Shown: positions 49,501 to 62,000 of the stretch, in pieces
How the letters are laid out: the number at the start of each line of letters is the position of its first letter
Position numbering within the stretch: position 1 is the first letter of the stretch
Assembly (NCBI GenBank): GCA_020698575.1
Contig: CM036240.1
Coordinates: 24,887,211 to 24,951,210, forward strand
Length of the DNA stretch: 64,000 bases
Reading direction: 5' to 3'
Source of the DNA: Bostrychus sinensis
Lineage: Eukaryota > Chordata > Actinopteri > Gobiiformes > Eleotridae
Made by a program: the position numbers and the translations under genes
The notes under the pieces: model-generated
The model's database searches: none
The model's input: the letters and a program-made list of their open reading frames with translations, nothing else
What the model was told of the DNA's origin: nothing

Positions 49501-52500
49501 TTGTATTTGGTGATTTACACTTCAAAACATATAATTATTAGTTTGTTTGTTTTTTGCTCAATAATAAAAACGGGAATTTGTCTGTGACGACTCCTATTCA
49601 AAAAGGCTAAATGAATCACAAAAAAAAAGGTTTTAAAAGAGGTGATTTGGACTGTGTGTTTCACCTCCCATCCAAGAGGCTCTCTCAATTTCTCAGTTCA
49701 GAATTGAGAAAGGTCTTCATTAGGGATAAAACAATCTGACCACTAATCTGAAAAACCAGCCAATATTTTAACCACAAAATTGTTGGCTATGACTTTGTTG
49801 TTGAATTAAAAACCTTTATATTTTTATGAAAGATTTTCTTTTTACTGTGTGAATCTTAGTAAACAGCAGATGTTGAGCCACTTACTCTAAAGTACGAGGC
49901 CACAGTCTGTCTCCTCATGTTGGTGGTTTCTCCAGGGTGACGCATCATTTCCATAGTGTCCACCTGCGCACATACACACATACATCTCACCAGCCACAAG
50001 CCTCACCTAAATATGTTCTAGACTAGACTAGAGTGCATTTAAGCGAATTTGGGCTGGGGGGGGGGGGGGTACATTGTGGACAGGTGACTCTAGTTACAGG
50101 GCTTACACTTAGAAACACACTGACAGAAAACTATTTACTATCACATTGATTGTCTATGAGAAATAGAGACGTGTCAACCATTTCAGGGAACTTTCTTCTT
50201 ATATTATTGTGAGGTTGGAGCACTAGCCACTCTATCAATGTGCATTTTAAAATACCAGTACTGTTACTTGAGTGCGGATTTAGCATTCCCTGTTTATTTG
50301 CATCCTGACAGGCTCGTATATGCTGAACTGCAATAGAGGTATTGTTACAGCACTAAATGGGCCAGTTGGGAATAAACAGCTGTACTAAGTGTGGCCCATA
50401 AACACTTAAAGCTAACAATCGAGAGGACAATTTTGCAGTGCTGTGGGGCATGGGAAAATTGCAAAGCTTTCTGAATAATGACACTAGCCGTCACTACCCC
50501 GACACTGGTGGATTAACGAGGACACAATATAAGCTTTTTAATGGTCTTTGCGGTTCAGGGCTTCATCAAAATTAATGATGCGATAGATATTTTATGGTAA
50601 GTCTATGTAGCAAAGCGCATATCTTTAAACTTTATCTTGGCCTACCAAAGACAGAGGAAGGTATGCAGATAAACGAAGGAAGGAGTTTCGTCTCATCTCA
50701 GTGTTGGAGGTCATACACTGACTGTGATAGTCTGACTGCTTAAATGTAGCTTTAAAAGTAACTTTTGGTTGCTTCCTGTCGACTTCACCAAACTTTGATT
50801 AAGAATATGGCAGCATACATATTACATCAATGGCAACACATTGTTATTCCGAAAGTCTTTTCTTCTTTAGGAATAACTGAGCAGTCGCTTAAGGGAACTT
50901 TAACAAAGTCAAAAGAATTTGTCATGGTCTTATCTTTCCCAAAATGTTGTCCAATTCCATTGCCTGATATGGAGAATCACATCAATAGCACATGTTTGCA
51001 TTAGTATCTTTAAACAGTTTGGGATGACATGAAATTAAAGTTCAAAAGAAATATTTAGATTTTGCAAAAGCAGATAGTGACTGATATGAGTAAAGCTGAA
51101 TAAATCTTCAAATCATTTCCAAAGGATTTTAACAATACTTGAAAATGAAAGTGTTTGTGATTTTGAAAATGGATTTAATTGCTTTTGTTACACAAATAAA
51201 ATCTTACCTTCAATAGGTATTTAGGAGACTGCGTACAGCATGTGACAACCAACACCATGAAAATGAGAAATAATAACAAAAGGACAGACAAGAAGTAATA
51301 TAGATGTAGTGACTTTCAAGAGAATTTATCTACTGTATACTAAAATTGATATTTGAAACTACAGTGCCACAGAAATATACTTGTTATTCAAAGAAATCTG
51401 GTACATATCAATCTCCCTCAATAAACAAGAGAACTTCAGCCATCACTGGAAGCTGCTTCTGCTTAAACATTACTATTCACTTGTTTAAATTGCTCTACCT
51501 TTAACAAAAACACCTGAATGCCCATTAAAAATAGAAAATAAAAATAACTCTAAAATGCTGTGGCCTTACCAATGCCAGATGGTAATGATACAACACCACA
51601 AGCAAAAGAACAATTCAAAGGTGCAGTAAATTAATGAGGCTACCCTTGGCAGAACAGCTTTTTACTGGGTTTTCTTGTGTGATGCCTGTGAGCAACAACT
51701 AAACATGTGATGGTCTGTGCCACAGCACTCGGCTCACCTTAGTACGGCCTGATCCAAGAGGAGGCAGAGATCTGGATGCAGCTGTCACTCTGGCTCTGGA
51801 CGTGGCCAAGTTTCCTGTCACATAAGGAGCATAATGTGTTAAAACATTATGGCTTTTGAAATTTATTTTTAAAACATTATGGCTTTTGAAGATGATTTTA
51901 GCTTTAGTTTGATACCTTTAGTCATTTAATGTGTCTTTTCAATATATTTTTTGTCATTTTTGGCTTTAACAAACAACTAGAAGAAAAATGTCACAGATAG
52001 GTAAGAGGTAGTAGGTGCAAATGTGTTTGCTCATGCTCAACTGACTAGGTTTAATCAAGTGAAAAAAAAATCTTGTTGGTGAACATAAAAAGACAATAAA
52101 GAAGAACTACTTATCCAAAGTGTGTTCAGAACAACATCTAAAGTGCACCAGTTCAGAGGGAGCCTAAATCTTGGCTTAGTTGTGTGGACTCAGTGTAGCT
52201 GCGTGCACAGCAGTCCAAAAGCCCCACACACAGCGGAAAGGATATGAACATAGCATATGCAAGACAGTCTGAACATTTCAAAGTTTCTGCACAAGATGTC
52301 CAAATGTTTTCTCTGGCTATATCTTCAGAGGCTAAACTGTGATTAATAGCAGTGAAAGAAGCCTTTGAAGCAGGATTGGTGACATCAAAGTCCTAATCCA
52401 TGGGTGGCAGGATTTTTATAATGAGTGGGAAGTATCTTAACACATTTCAAAGGGTTTACTCCATGAATAAACAATAGCTGCACAGATGTGCCACACACAC

Positions 52501-55500
52501 CTTTAGAAAAATACGTCTGCAGACACAGGAGGCAGCATTACTCAAGCACCCGTCTATGGCAAGATGGAAAACCTTTGGAGGTTTTTAAGATAAAGTGGAA
52601 GTGACAGGTGAACAATTGTTCTAGATTTTCAACTGCACACAGGCAAATTCCAAAATGCAAATATGTTAATAAGTTGGCTCTTTGCGAACACACTTCAACA
52701 TTTGAGCAAGTTGTTAAGGAAAAGGTCTGACAACAACACTTGAGTGTATCGGGTCTTCGTGTTTAAACTACCAAACATGCATTCGACTGATACAAAAGCT
52801 GTAGAGATCCAAATTAGTTTATGAAAAGACCCAGACCATTTTCTCATTTTAGATCATTCTATAAAGCATATGGAGTGTGATCACTCTATAAAGGGTGTGG
52901 AGTGTCTTGACTGGGCCAAATGTTTGGTAACATAACATTCCATGAGATACTGTACATTTATGAAGACACACACTGCTGCTGTCAATATATTGTGCAATGA
53001 TGCAGTCAAAGCTAGCCAAAACATATGATGTGACATTCAGTCTTCAAGAATTCAGTCCTTAAAGCCTCCTCTGTTGCCACTCATCAGACACTTATCTAAA
53101 TATTAATTTGTTTTTTGCTCTTTTGCCATAAATACATTTTGCATTTGGCAAATGAATATAAATTATCATATTTAACAGATAACATGTTTAGTTAGGAAAC
53201 CCACCACTACTTTAAGAAACAAGGCAAAAACTAAAAGGAGATGTTAACAGGCTTAACATGGCAATGTTAGCATCTAACTGCTCATTATGAACACGTTTGT
53301 GAGAGGGTCTTGTGAATGGCATCAGGAAGACAGATTTTACAACCTCCAGTGCCCCTGCGGCACCATCTACACAAAAAGCGCACACAGAAGTGTGATCTTT
53401 GGGAACAGGAGCTGCTAAACTGTGTCGGGTACATTAGGAGCACACAGGCAGGGAGGGCCCGGCTCCAATTAGCCCAGAGTAAAGCTGGATGGATTAATTG
53501 GAGTGGGTCTTGTGCAAATGAAGTGCACTCTCTCCTCTCCCCATTAGTGCTGCTGGGCCAGATCATCTGAGCACATTTGTCATGATGAATTAGCGCCTGC
53601 GAGTGGAACGGGCTCGTGGAGTGTCACTGTGCTTTCACGCCTCTCACTTCCATGACACCATCAAGGCGAGATGAAGGGGCTGCGCCATGATGAGAGAAAT
53701 TGTGACAGTTGTACCTAAGCCTCACAAATGGACACTCACGGTTTGCCGCGTGTATTCCTCGGTGGGCTGTATTAATTCATTCTTTTAGCAGGCTTCATAT
53801 CCCCTCCTGACGAGATGATTAGAGCCTGGGTTAATAGCCAGTATCCTCAAAGATTTCTGCCTCCTGAGATGTAAAACCAAGGGAACACCTGTGATGTCCA
53901 GCCTGAAAGAGGGCTGTCTAATTTAGATACAGAAGCGGCCTTGTCTAATGATGTGGATAATAATTATTCAAACAGAGGGCGAGCAAGAAAAAGAGAATTT
54001 TTTCAGTGTAGACTGAATGAGGGGCCACATAGGTCCTCAAACCAGTATCAGTGAATTGAACATTTTAACTAGATAACTATGAATGATGGTCTGCAAAGCC
54101 ACAGTGTATATATTTAACTTCTAAAGATAGGATCATTTGTTATTAAGAAACAGGTTATCTTAATGAATGATCGCAATTGGGTGAGATAAATTAAATGAAA
54201 GATCCCAACACTTTAGCAAACTATGATGACTGTATGATATCAGAAAGTAAAGTTAAAATGTAAAAGATATTTACAATGCACAATTTGTCAGGTTTAATTA
54301 GATTCATTTGATTATCAAAAAATATTAAATACAAAGCTATAACTATCAGACATTTTCAGCCCACTTTTTGTGATATGTGTATAGCAAATGTTGAAAATGG
54401 TAAACCTATTCAAAAGCTATTCATATTAAACACTAAAGATGATAAACAGCAAAAACAAGAACAGGTGAGGTTTATTTCTCATAAGGTCATTTAGTTTTGG
54501 AAACAGGAGGTGGAGGGCATCCTACTGATCGTTTTTGCTTCATGCATGTTGCTCTTGGCATGGACTTCCACTACTGACACAGAGAGAGTGCTTTGGGGAA
54601 AAAAGGGGCAGGGGGGACAAAGAGAAAAAAAGCCTCCTTGGCATCTGTGCGTTCACTTTGAAAATTAAGCCCAGCAAGTATCCTGCAGAAAAAAAGCTCA
54701 AGCTGGCAGTTGTATTGGGCTTCTATTGACAAGAATAGTCAATGTGCTCGGGATTAAAAAGCAATCCTTGGTTCAATATGACACCTCCCTACATGCTTTT
54801 ATGAGTGCCAGTGTGCGCCTTGTACTTCAGAAGCTGAGGATCGAGCTGTCGACACAGGGGACACTCAAAGTTGTAAGACAGGGCAAGCGAGAGCAGTCTT
54901 CTCGAGCTGAGTGAGCAGCAGCTTGCTGGATATCTCACGCTCTCTTTTTGAAAACATGTGATCTAGAAACTCAACTCAGCAACCAGGCAAATGAGATTAA
55001 AGCGACCATAACCCCCCACCCTCTGCAAGCACCACCGTTTATGCCTAGAGATGGCTCCAGGGGCTGTTGATTTAAATGCCATCCTCTACTGTCAGAGCAG
55101 ATCAATCATAAAAAGCATGGTGTAATTGGCTTTTAGTGACACAACACTGTGTTGCATTTATCAAAGGATGTTGTACCATGTGACTACAGAGTCTGATTCT
55201 GACTATTGATATGCAGGGCTGTGGAAATCGCACTGCTGACTCAAACCTTCCCCAATACCATAATTAGAGAAGAAACTCAACTAAGTGATACTTGGGTGTC
55301 AAGTGTGTGGAAGTCTAGAGCGGGATTGTTGTATTGGCCCAAAAAAATTGTGACAGCCTTGTTCTGGAGAGAACAAAACAAATGTGCCATACTTCTGATG
55401 GAAACCTGTCATTTCTACAGGAGTATTCACATGCAGCAGACAGGATAAGAACAGTATCTCAAAAAGGAACCAATGTACTGTGCGGTATAGCTCAGTTGGT

Positions 55501-55952
55501 AGAGCTGCAGCGCATATACAAGGCAAATAGAGCCTACCCCGGCCTTGTGGGTTTGAGTCTCCAATTCTTGGCTAATTGTCTCTTCCTTGTCCTTCTCTCC
55601 CAATGATTTCCTGTCACTTCTCAACTGCACTATACAATAAAGCCAAAAAAGATATAAAAAATATCTAAAAATAAAAATAAAAATAAACCAGCGTATCATA
55701 ATAAATCACTTTAGAATGGGGCTGGTGGGTTAGCACTCTAAAACTCACAGGGCTGTGTCAAGCATTTAACTGGTAACTGTCCGGATTGTACCCTGCCCCA
55801 AACATATAATAGATATATAATGTCCAGTAAAGCTACAGTGCTATAGTGCTGAAAACATGCCCTCACACAGTGTGTTTGTGAATGTGGATAACTGAGTTCA
55901 CATCATGTTGTGACAAAGGAGCAGTCATCCCTGGGGCTACACGCACACACAG

Positions 55953-56014
<62 letters not shown>

Positions 56015-59000
56015 ATACTGTGGTCTGCACAGGCCGCAGCCAATTCAAACACTGTGATCCCCCTGATGCGGGAAAGGCCCTGGCTCTGAGGAATTTGTCC
56101 ATGCAAATACATCTCATTTCCTCTGACAAAACACCACCACATGTCCAACCCTCAAGGACCCACATCCTCAAGGCTCAAGTGGTCGCACTATTCACCAGCA
56201 GCTTTTTACTTTCTCCTTTTCTGCTGTATTATATGTTATTTTTACTGCCTTCAACTGTCTGTTTTTATGTTGAGACATACCAAATTTTCTTTTCTGTTAT
56301 GGCAAAACGTATAATAGAGAATATTCAAATTCAGATTACTATTGCCCTGGTCAATACAGGCATGTCCCCTAGTGGTGACACACTGAGTGACACACTGGTA
56401 ACAGTTTTCTATAAAGTACCTCAGATAATGGTAATTTCATAGATAACACTATTCTGATAATGTACAGTAAAATGTAAATGAACCACTCCCTAAAGGAGCA
56501 GATTTATAATTTTCCTCTGCTATACAAAACCACTTAAAATGGCTCTCTCTCATTTCCTATCTTTTTGAGAATATAAGCTATTGCTTCATATGTTTTATCT
56601 CATTAGATCATCTCCAGTCTGAACCAAGGAAATAAGAAAATTGGACCTCTAACTGTATGGCAGACATACTGCGTCTGGATAACCGTTTGATTTGTATACC
56701 TTAATACAGCTCGAATTCTGAAAGTTTTGGAATCAAAAGTTCATTTAGAACATAAAATGCGTGTCAAAAAGTAATTACGGAAGAAAAATACAATATGGTG
56801 GCAGAGTTCTTAGCGCTCCTGTCTCTCACAATCTCTGTGTGAAGTCTGCATGTCTTCCGTGTGTTACCACAGGTTCTCAGGGTACTCTCACCATTTAAAG
56901 ACATGGATGTGTTTGGTGAACTGGTGACCCTGAATTTTCCCTAGTAAATGGTCCAGAGTTAGGTCCTTTAATTTTCTAGTTTTGTGTACCCATTTAGGCT
57001 CAGAACCTAAATCTAGATCTTTTATCATATTAAGTATCACAAATTTTCTACAGCAATGTATAATTTATGTACTACTGGCTGGTTTCAGATGAGGACATTG
57101 CTAAGGTGTCTCCATACATCCATCTTCTTCCTCTTATCTGGAGCCAGGTCAGGGGGGCAGCAGTCTGAGCAGGGACGCCCAGACCTTCCTCTCCTGGACA
57201 CTTCCTCCAGCTCCCCTGGAGGAATCCAAAGCAATCCCACAGTCCCTCCAGCGTGTCCTAGGTCTTCCCCGGAGCCTCCTCCCGGTGGGACATGCCCGGA
57301 ACACCTCCCCATGAAGGCGTTCAGGACGCATCCAGAACAGAAGCCTGAGCCACCTCAGCTGGCTCCTCTCGAGGAGCAGCGGCTCTAGTCTGAGCTCCTC
57401 CCGGGTAACTAAGCTCCTCACCCTATCTCTAAGGAGGAAACTCATTTCAACTGCTTGTATCCAGGATCCTGTACTTTCGGTCGTGGCTCAAAGCTCATGA
57501 ACATAGGTGAGAATAGGAATGTAGACTGACCAGTAAATCAGGAGCTTTGCCTTTCGGCTCAGCTCTTTCTTTACCACAACAGACTGGTACATCGACCGCA
57601 TTACAACAAACACTGCACCGATCCGTCTGTCAATCTCACGCTCCATCCTTCCCTCACTCGTGAACAAGACCCCGAGATACTTAAACTCCTCCACTTGAGG
57701 CAGAAACTCTCCTCTGACCTAAAGTGGGCAAGCCACCCTTTTTCAGTTGAGAACAATAGCCTCGGACTTGGAGGTGCTGATTCTCATCCCAGCCGCTTCA
57801 CACTCAGCTGCAAACTGCCCCAGTACATGCTGAAGGTCCTGGTTTGATGAAGCCAACAGGACAACATTATCTGCAAAAAGCAAAGAAATCCTGTGGTTTC
57901 CACACCGGGCACCCTCCAGCCCTTGGCAGCACCTAAAAATTCTGTCCATACATTTTTTTTAACAGAACCAGTGACAAAGGGCAGCCCTGCTGGAGTCCAA
58001 CATGCACTGGGAACAGGTCCGACTTATGGCTGGTAATGTGGCCCAAGCTCCTGCTCCGGTCGCACAGGGACTGGGGAGTCCTTAGCAGAGGGCCTTGGAC
58101 CCCATACTCCCAGAGCACCCCCAAAGGAGGCTAGAAGGGACACAGTCGAACACCTTCTTCAGGTCCACAAAGCACATGTGGACCGGTTGGGGGAACTCCC
58201 ATGAACCCTTGAGCACCCATAGAGGGTGTAGAGCAGGTCCACTATTCCATGACCGGTACAAAAACCACATTGTTCCTCCTGAATGCGAGGTTTTGCTATC
58301 GGCTGAATTCTCCTCTCCAGCACCCTGGAATAGACTTTACCGAGGAGACTGAGAAGTGTGATCCCCCTGTAGTTAATACACACCCTCCAGTAAGGATGGA
58401 TATCTTTAAGATTTCACCGATACTACTACTCTTATTGTTACTGCTTATTGATCCGGTCTTTTAATGGTGCTCTTATCGATACTTTTTGAGCAAAAATCTA
58501 ATAAATTACTCGTTGTTACTTGTTTTTTAACCTTTTGTGGCATTTTTCATTCACAATATAGGCTAGTTTATGTTTGTAAAATTGTATCAAAAATATTATT
58601 AATGCAAATCTAAATAAAAATACAAAATTAGTATAATTTAAGAAAAAGAAGTAGCCTATTTTTATATAAATAAATGCAAAAGCTGTTTGTGGCCACAACT
58701 GCGTCTCAGGGAAATTCACAAGTGCACTCATAGGTAAACACTAGGTTTAGTTGGTTCTTATGGTAACTTACTCCACTTGTGGGCTGCTAGCATTTGCTAC
58801 TTGTTGCGCTGTCATGCGACGCTTGTCCTAGCTGTGTCCACGCGCAGTGTCGGCGTCTACTTTGGTGAAGTTGAGGCACACTTTTTCCTCTCTGTGAATT
58901 TTCGCCGCCCCGCCAGCGCTGCTCCCCTCACACAGACAGCAGCTGAGCTGAGTGAGACGCAATGTCTCATTGTTTATAAGAGGAGCGAAAAGATTTTACA

Positions 59001-62000
59001 CACGTATTTGATGGCATGGCATTCACCGCAACTACTTGGTACTGTTAAGAGCACCGTTAAAGCAGAAGCTTATTCGTCCATGTGGACCATCATAATGTGG
59101 CACCGGCACCGCTATAATACCGGGTCTCGGGACCCATCCCTACCCTTCGGTCCCCCTTCTTGAAAAGAGGGACCACCACCCTGTCTGCCAGTCAAGAGGC
59201 ATTGTCCCTGACCGCCACGCGATGTTGCAGAGATGTGTCAACCAAGAGCGCTACACAACATCCAGCAACTTGAGGTACTCAGGGCGGATCTCATCTACCT
59301 TCGGTGCCTTGCCACCAAGGAGTTTTTTGAACACCTCAGTGACTTCGGCTTGGGTGATGGTCGAGTCCACCTCTGAGTCCCCAGCCTCCGCTTCCTCAGT
59401 GGAAGGCCTGTCGGTGGGATTGAGGCAATCCTCAAAGTATTCCTTCCACCAACCAACAACAGCCCCAGTCAAGGTCAACATCTCCCCACCTCCCCTTCTC
59501 CACTGTAAACAGTGTTGGTGAAGCAGTGCTTCCCCCTCCTGAGGTGGTGGTTGGTTTGCCCGAACCTCTTTGAGGCCGACAAATAGTCCTCCTCCATGGC
59601 CTCCCCAAACTCCTCCCAGACTGGAGTTGTTGCCTCCGCAACTGCCTGGGCTGCAACATGCCTGGACCACAACACACTTGGCCTGCTAGTTCCCATTGGC
59701 TGCCTCAGCAGTCCCACAAGCCAGCAAGGCTCGATAGGACTACTTGTTCAGCCTGACGGCTTCCCTTACTTCCGGTGTCCACCACTGGGTTCGGGGGTTG
59801 CCGCCACGACAGGCACCAGAGACCTTATGGCTGCAGCTCTGAATGGCTGCATCGACAATAGAGGCCGAGAACAAGGTCCACTCGGACTCAATGTTAACCT
59901 CCCTCAGGATCTGGTTGAAGCGCTCCCGGATGCGAGATTTGAAGACCAGCGGACGTTTCCAACAGACCCTCACAACACATTTGGGCCTGCTGAGTCTGTC
60001 CGGCTTCCTCCTCCGCCATTGGATCCAACTTACCACCGGGTGGTGATCAGTTGACAGCTCAATGGACACAATGGACACCCTTGTGCTTGAATATGGTGTT
60101 TGTTATGGCCAAAAAAAAAATCCAATAACAGAAAACCACTCAGGTTCAGATCAGGGAGGCCCTTCCTCCCTGATCTTTCACCCTACCCTCCAGGTATCAT
60201 TGTCTTTGTCCACGTGAGCATTAAAGTGCCCCAGTAGAATGACAGACAAAGCCGGGTGCTTTGCACTGCTGTTCAGTCTGTAAGCCGAGGCAACAGTGAG
60301 AGACTTGTGAGCCAACCCAAAGGCGCAGGGACGCGACCCTCTCATTCACTGGAGAAAATTCCACACTCACACCAGGCCACCACCTCTCACCGTGAGCAAC
60401 TCCAGAGTAGAAGAAAATCCAGCCCATCTCAAGGAGTTGGGTTTAAGAGTCCAAGCTGTGCATGGAGGTGAGCCCATCTATCACTAGACGGTAATGTTCA
60501 ACCTCCCGCACAAGCTCAGGCTCCTTCTTCACCAGCGAGGTGACATTCCATGTCCTCAGAGCCAGTTTCAGTGTCTAGAGATCAGGTCGTCGAGGCCCCC
60601 GGCTTCGACCATTGCCCAATCCACCTTGCACCGAAGGTAGTGAGTCCACAGAAGGATGGCCCCATGTCATCCCTTAGGGCTGGGTCCGGCCGGGCCCCAT
60701 GGGGAGAGACCCAACCACCAAGCATCCAACCCCAGGCCTGGATCCAGGGTAGGGCTCCAGGGTGGGGCTCCAGGGTGGGGCCATGCTGCGCCATACCGGG
60801 CGGCATAACAAGCCTTTATATTTGACTCATCATAAAAGGCTTCTGAACTGCTCTTAGTCTGGCCCATCATCTGTTTGCCATGTGAGACCCTACCAGGGCC
60901 ATTAAACCCCCAACAACATAGCTCCTAGGATCATTCAGGCACTCAAACCCCTCCACCACGATAAGGTGGCAGTTCGGGGGGTGGGGGTGGGGGGGTATGT
61001 TACTTTATTGCCACAAGGAGGTCCACAAATAGGAACAGACTCACAAAGTGTGGCTTAGCTCAACTGAAGTAGGAAGTGGGAATCTGACAATTTACCACCT
61101 ATATTAGCATTTCTGCTAAGTCGAGTGACCACGAGGCCTCAGCCGCAGCTAATGATGTGCATATTACTACATTCATTGAACCAACAGAAAAGAGGTTGCT
61201 TTTGTGTTCTCTAAATACAGTTTCTTCATCCCCGGGGTATTTAGAAACCTTATCATAAAAATATCCTACTGCACCCACAATCTGCAGATAGCATTCAGCA
61301 GTGGGAAACCAAGAGGGACAGCTTAGTGAAAATAAAAACAGAGTGCTGTGCAGAGAGCTGAGCCTCTCAAGAGATAATGGAGACTGCAGACTTATCCAAG
61401 CGCCGCAGAGGCTTCAAATGAGGGGGGCCATGGATGCCTGGGAGAGCCAGCTTTGAGAAACCCACTTACCTGAACATTTATTGGAGACACTATTCAATGA
61501 GTAATACACACACAACCCTGCATGGTTAACAATAGTTTGTCTCAAAGAAAAGTTCTCATTTCCATTCCCATTGTGGTGAGCAGAAGCACAATAACCCCTG
61601 TTATAGAGATATGGCCCCAGTCTCTTAAACTCTCTTTAGTTTAAATAGTACCTGTTTTTGTTAAGGGGCTGGAAAACAGCTGCTGCAGAAGTTTGTTCTC
61701 TGAAGTCCTCAACACCACAACAATGTCGGCCGGAAGTGTGTCCCTGTTCTTCTCCAAAAATCCATTTACACTGTACATTACCTGTTAAGGAAAATCAGAC
61801 ATAAACATAACACGATAAGAAACTCATAATAATTAGCAAAGCATTTAGTAGACTACTATAGAATACTATAAGGAATAAAGGCATTTTTACCTTAAATTAA
61901 TTCAATCACAACAGATATTTCATTCGATTGCCTTGATGCCCTATCTTACATTCAGCTTTCAGTCTCCAAAATTCAATGTCTCAATGTAACATCTCCAGAA

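Larger units (their letters stand above)
51815..61651 (-). other. myo3b: Largest myo3b intron (9.8 kb)
   Basis: Holds, from left to right: a short tandem duplication (51839-51890), a candidate non-coding conserved block (53430-53960), a SINE (55483-55645), a CA microsatellite, a repeat fragment (56795-56960) and a LINE with a nested MITE (57105-60985). No exon is required by phase and none was recognised. Confidence 0.6.

Noticed and set aside
55483..55560. Possible tRNA gene (A-box and B-box present)
   Set aside because: The head continues into a SINE tail shared with two other copies, and no complete cloverleaf with pairing acceptor stem could be drawn.
55882..56442. 186-codon plus-strand open frame with Thr-His run
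   Set aside because: Built on the CA microsatellite; no domain or family likeness.
59251..60078. Separate host genes encoded by the 139- and 112-codon minus-strand frames
   Set aside because: Both are pieces of the LINE reverse transcriptase and linker, in a broken copy.
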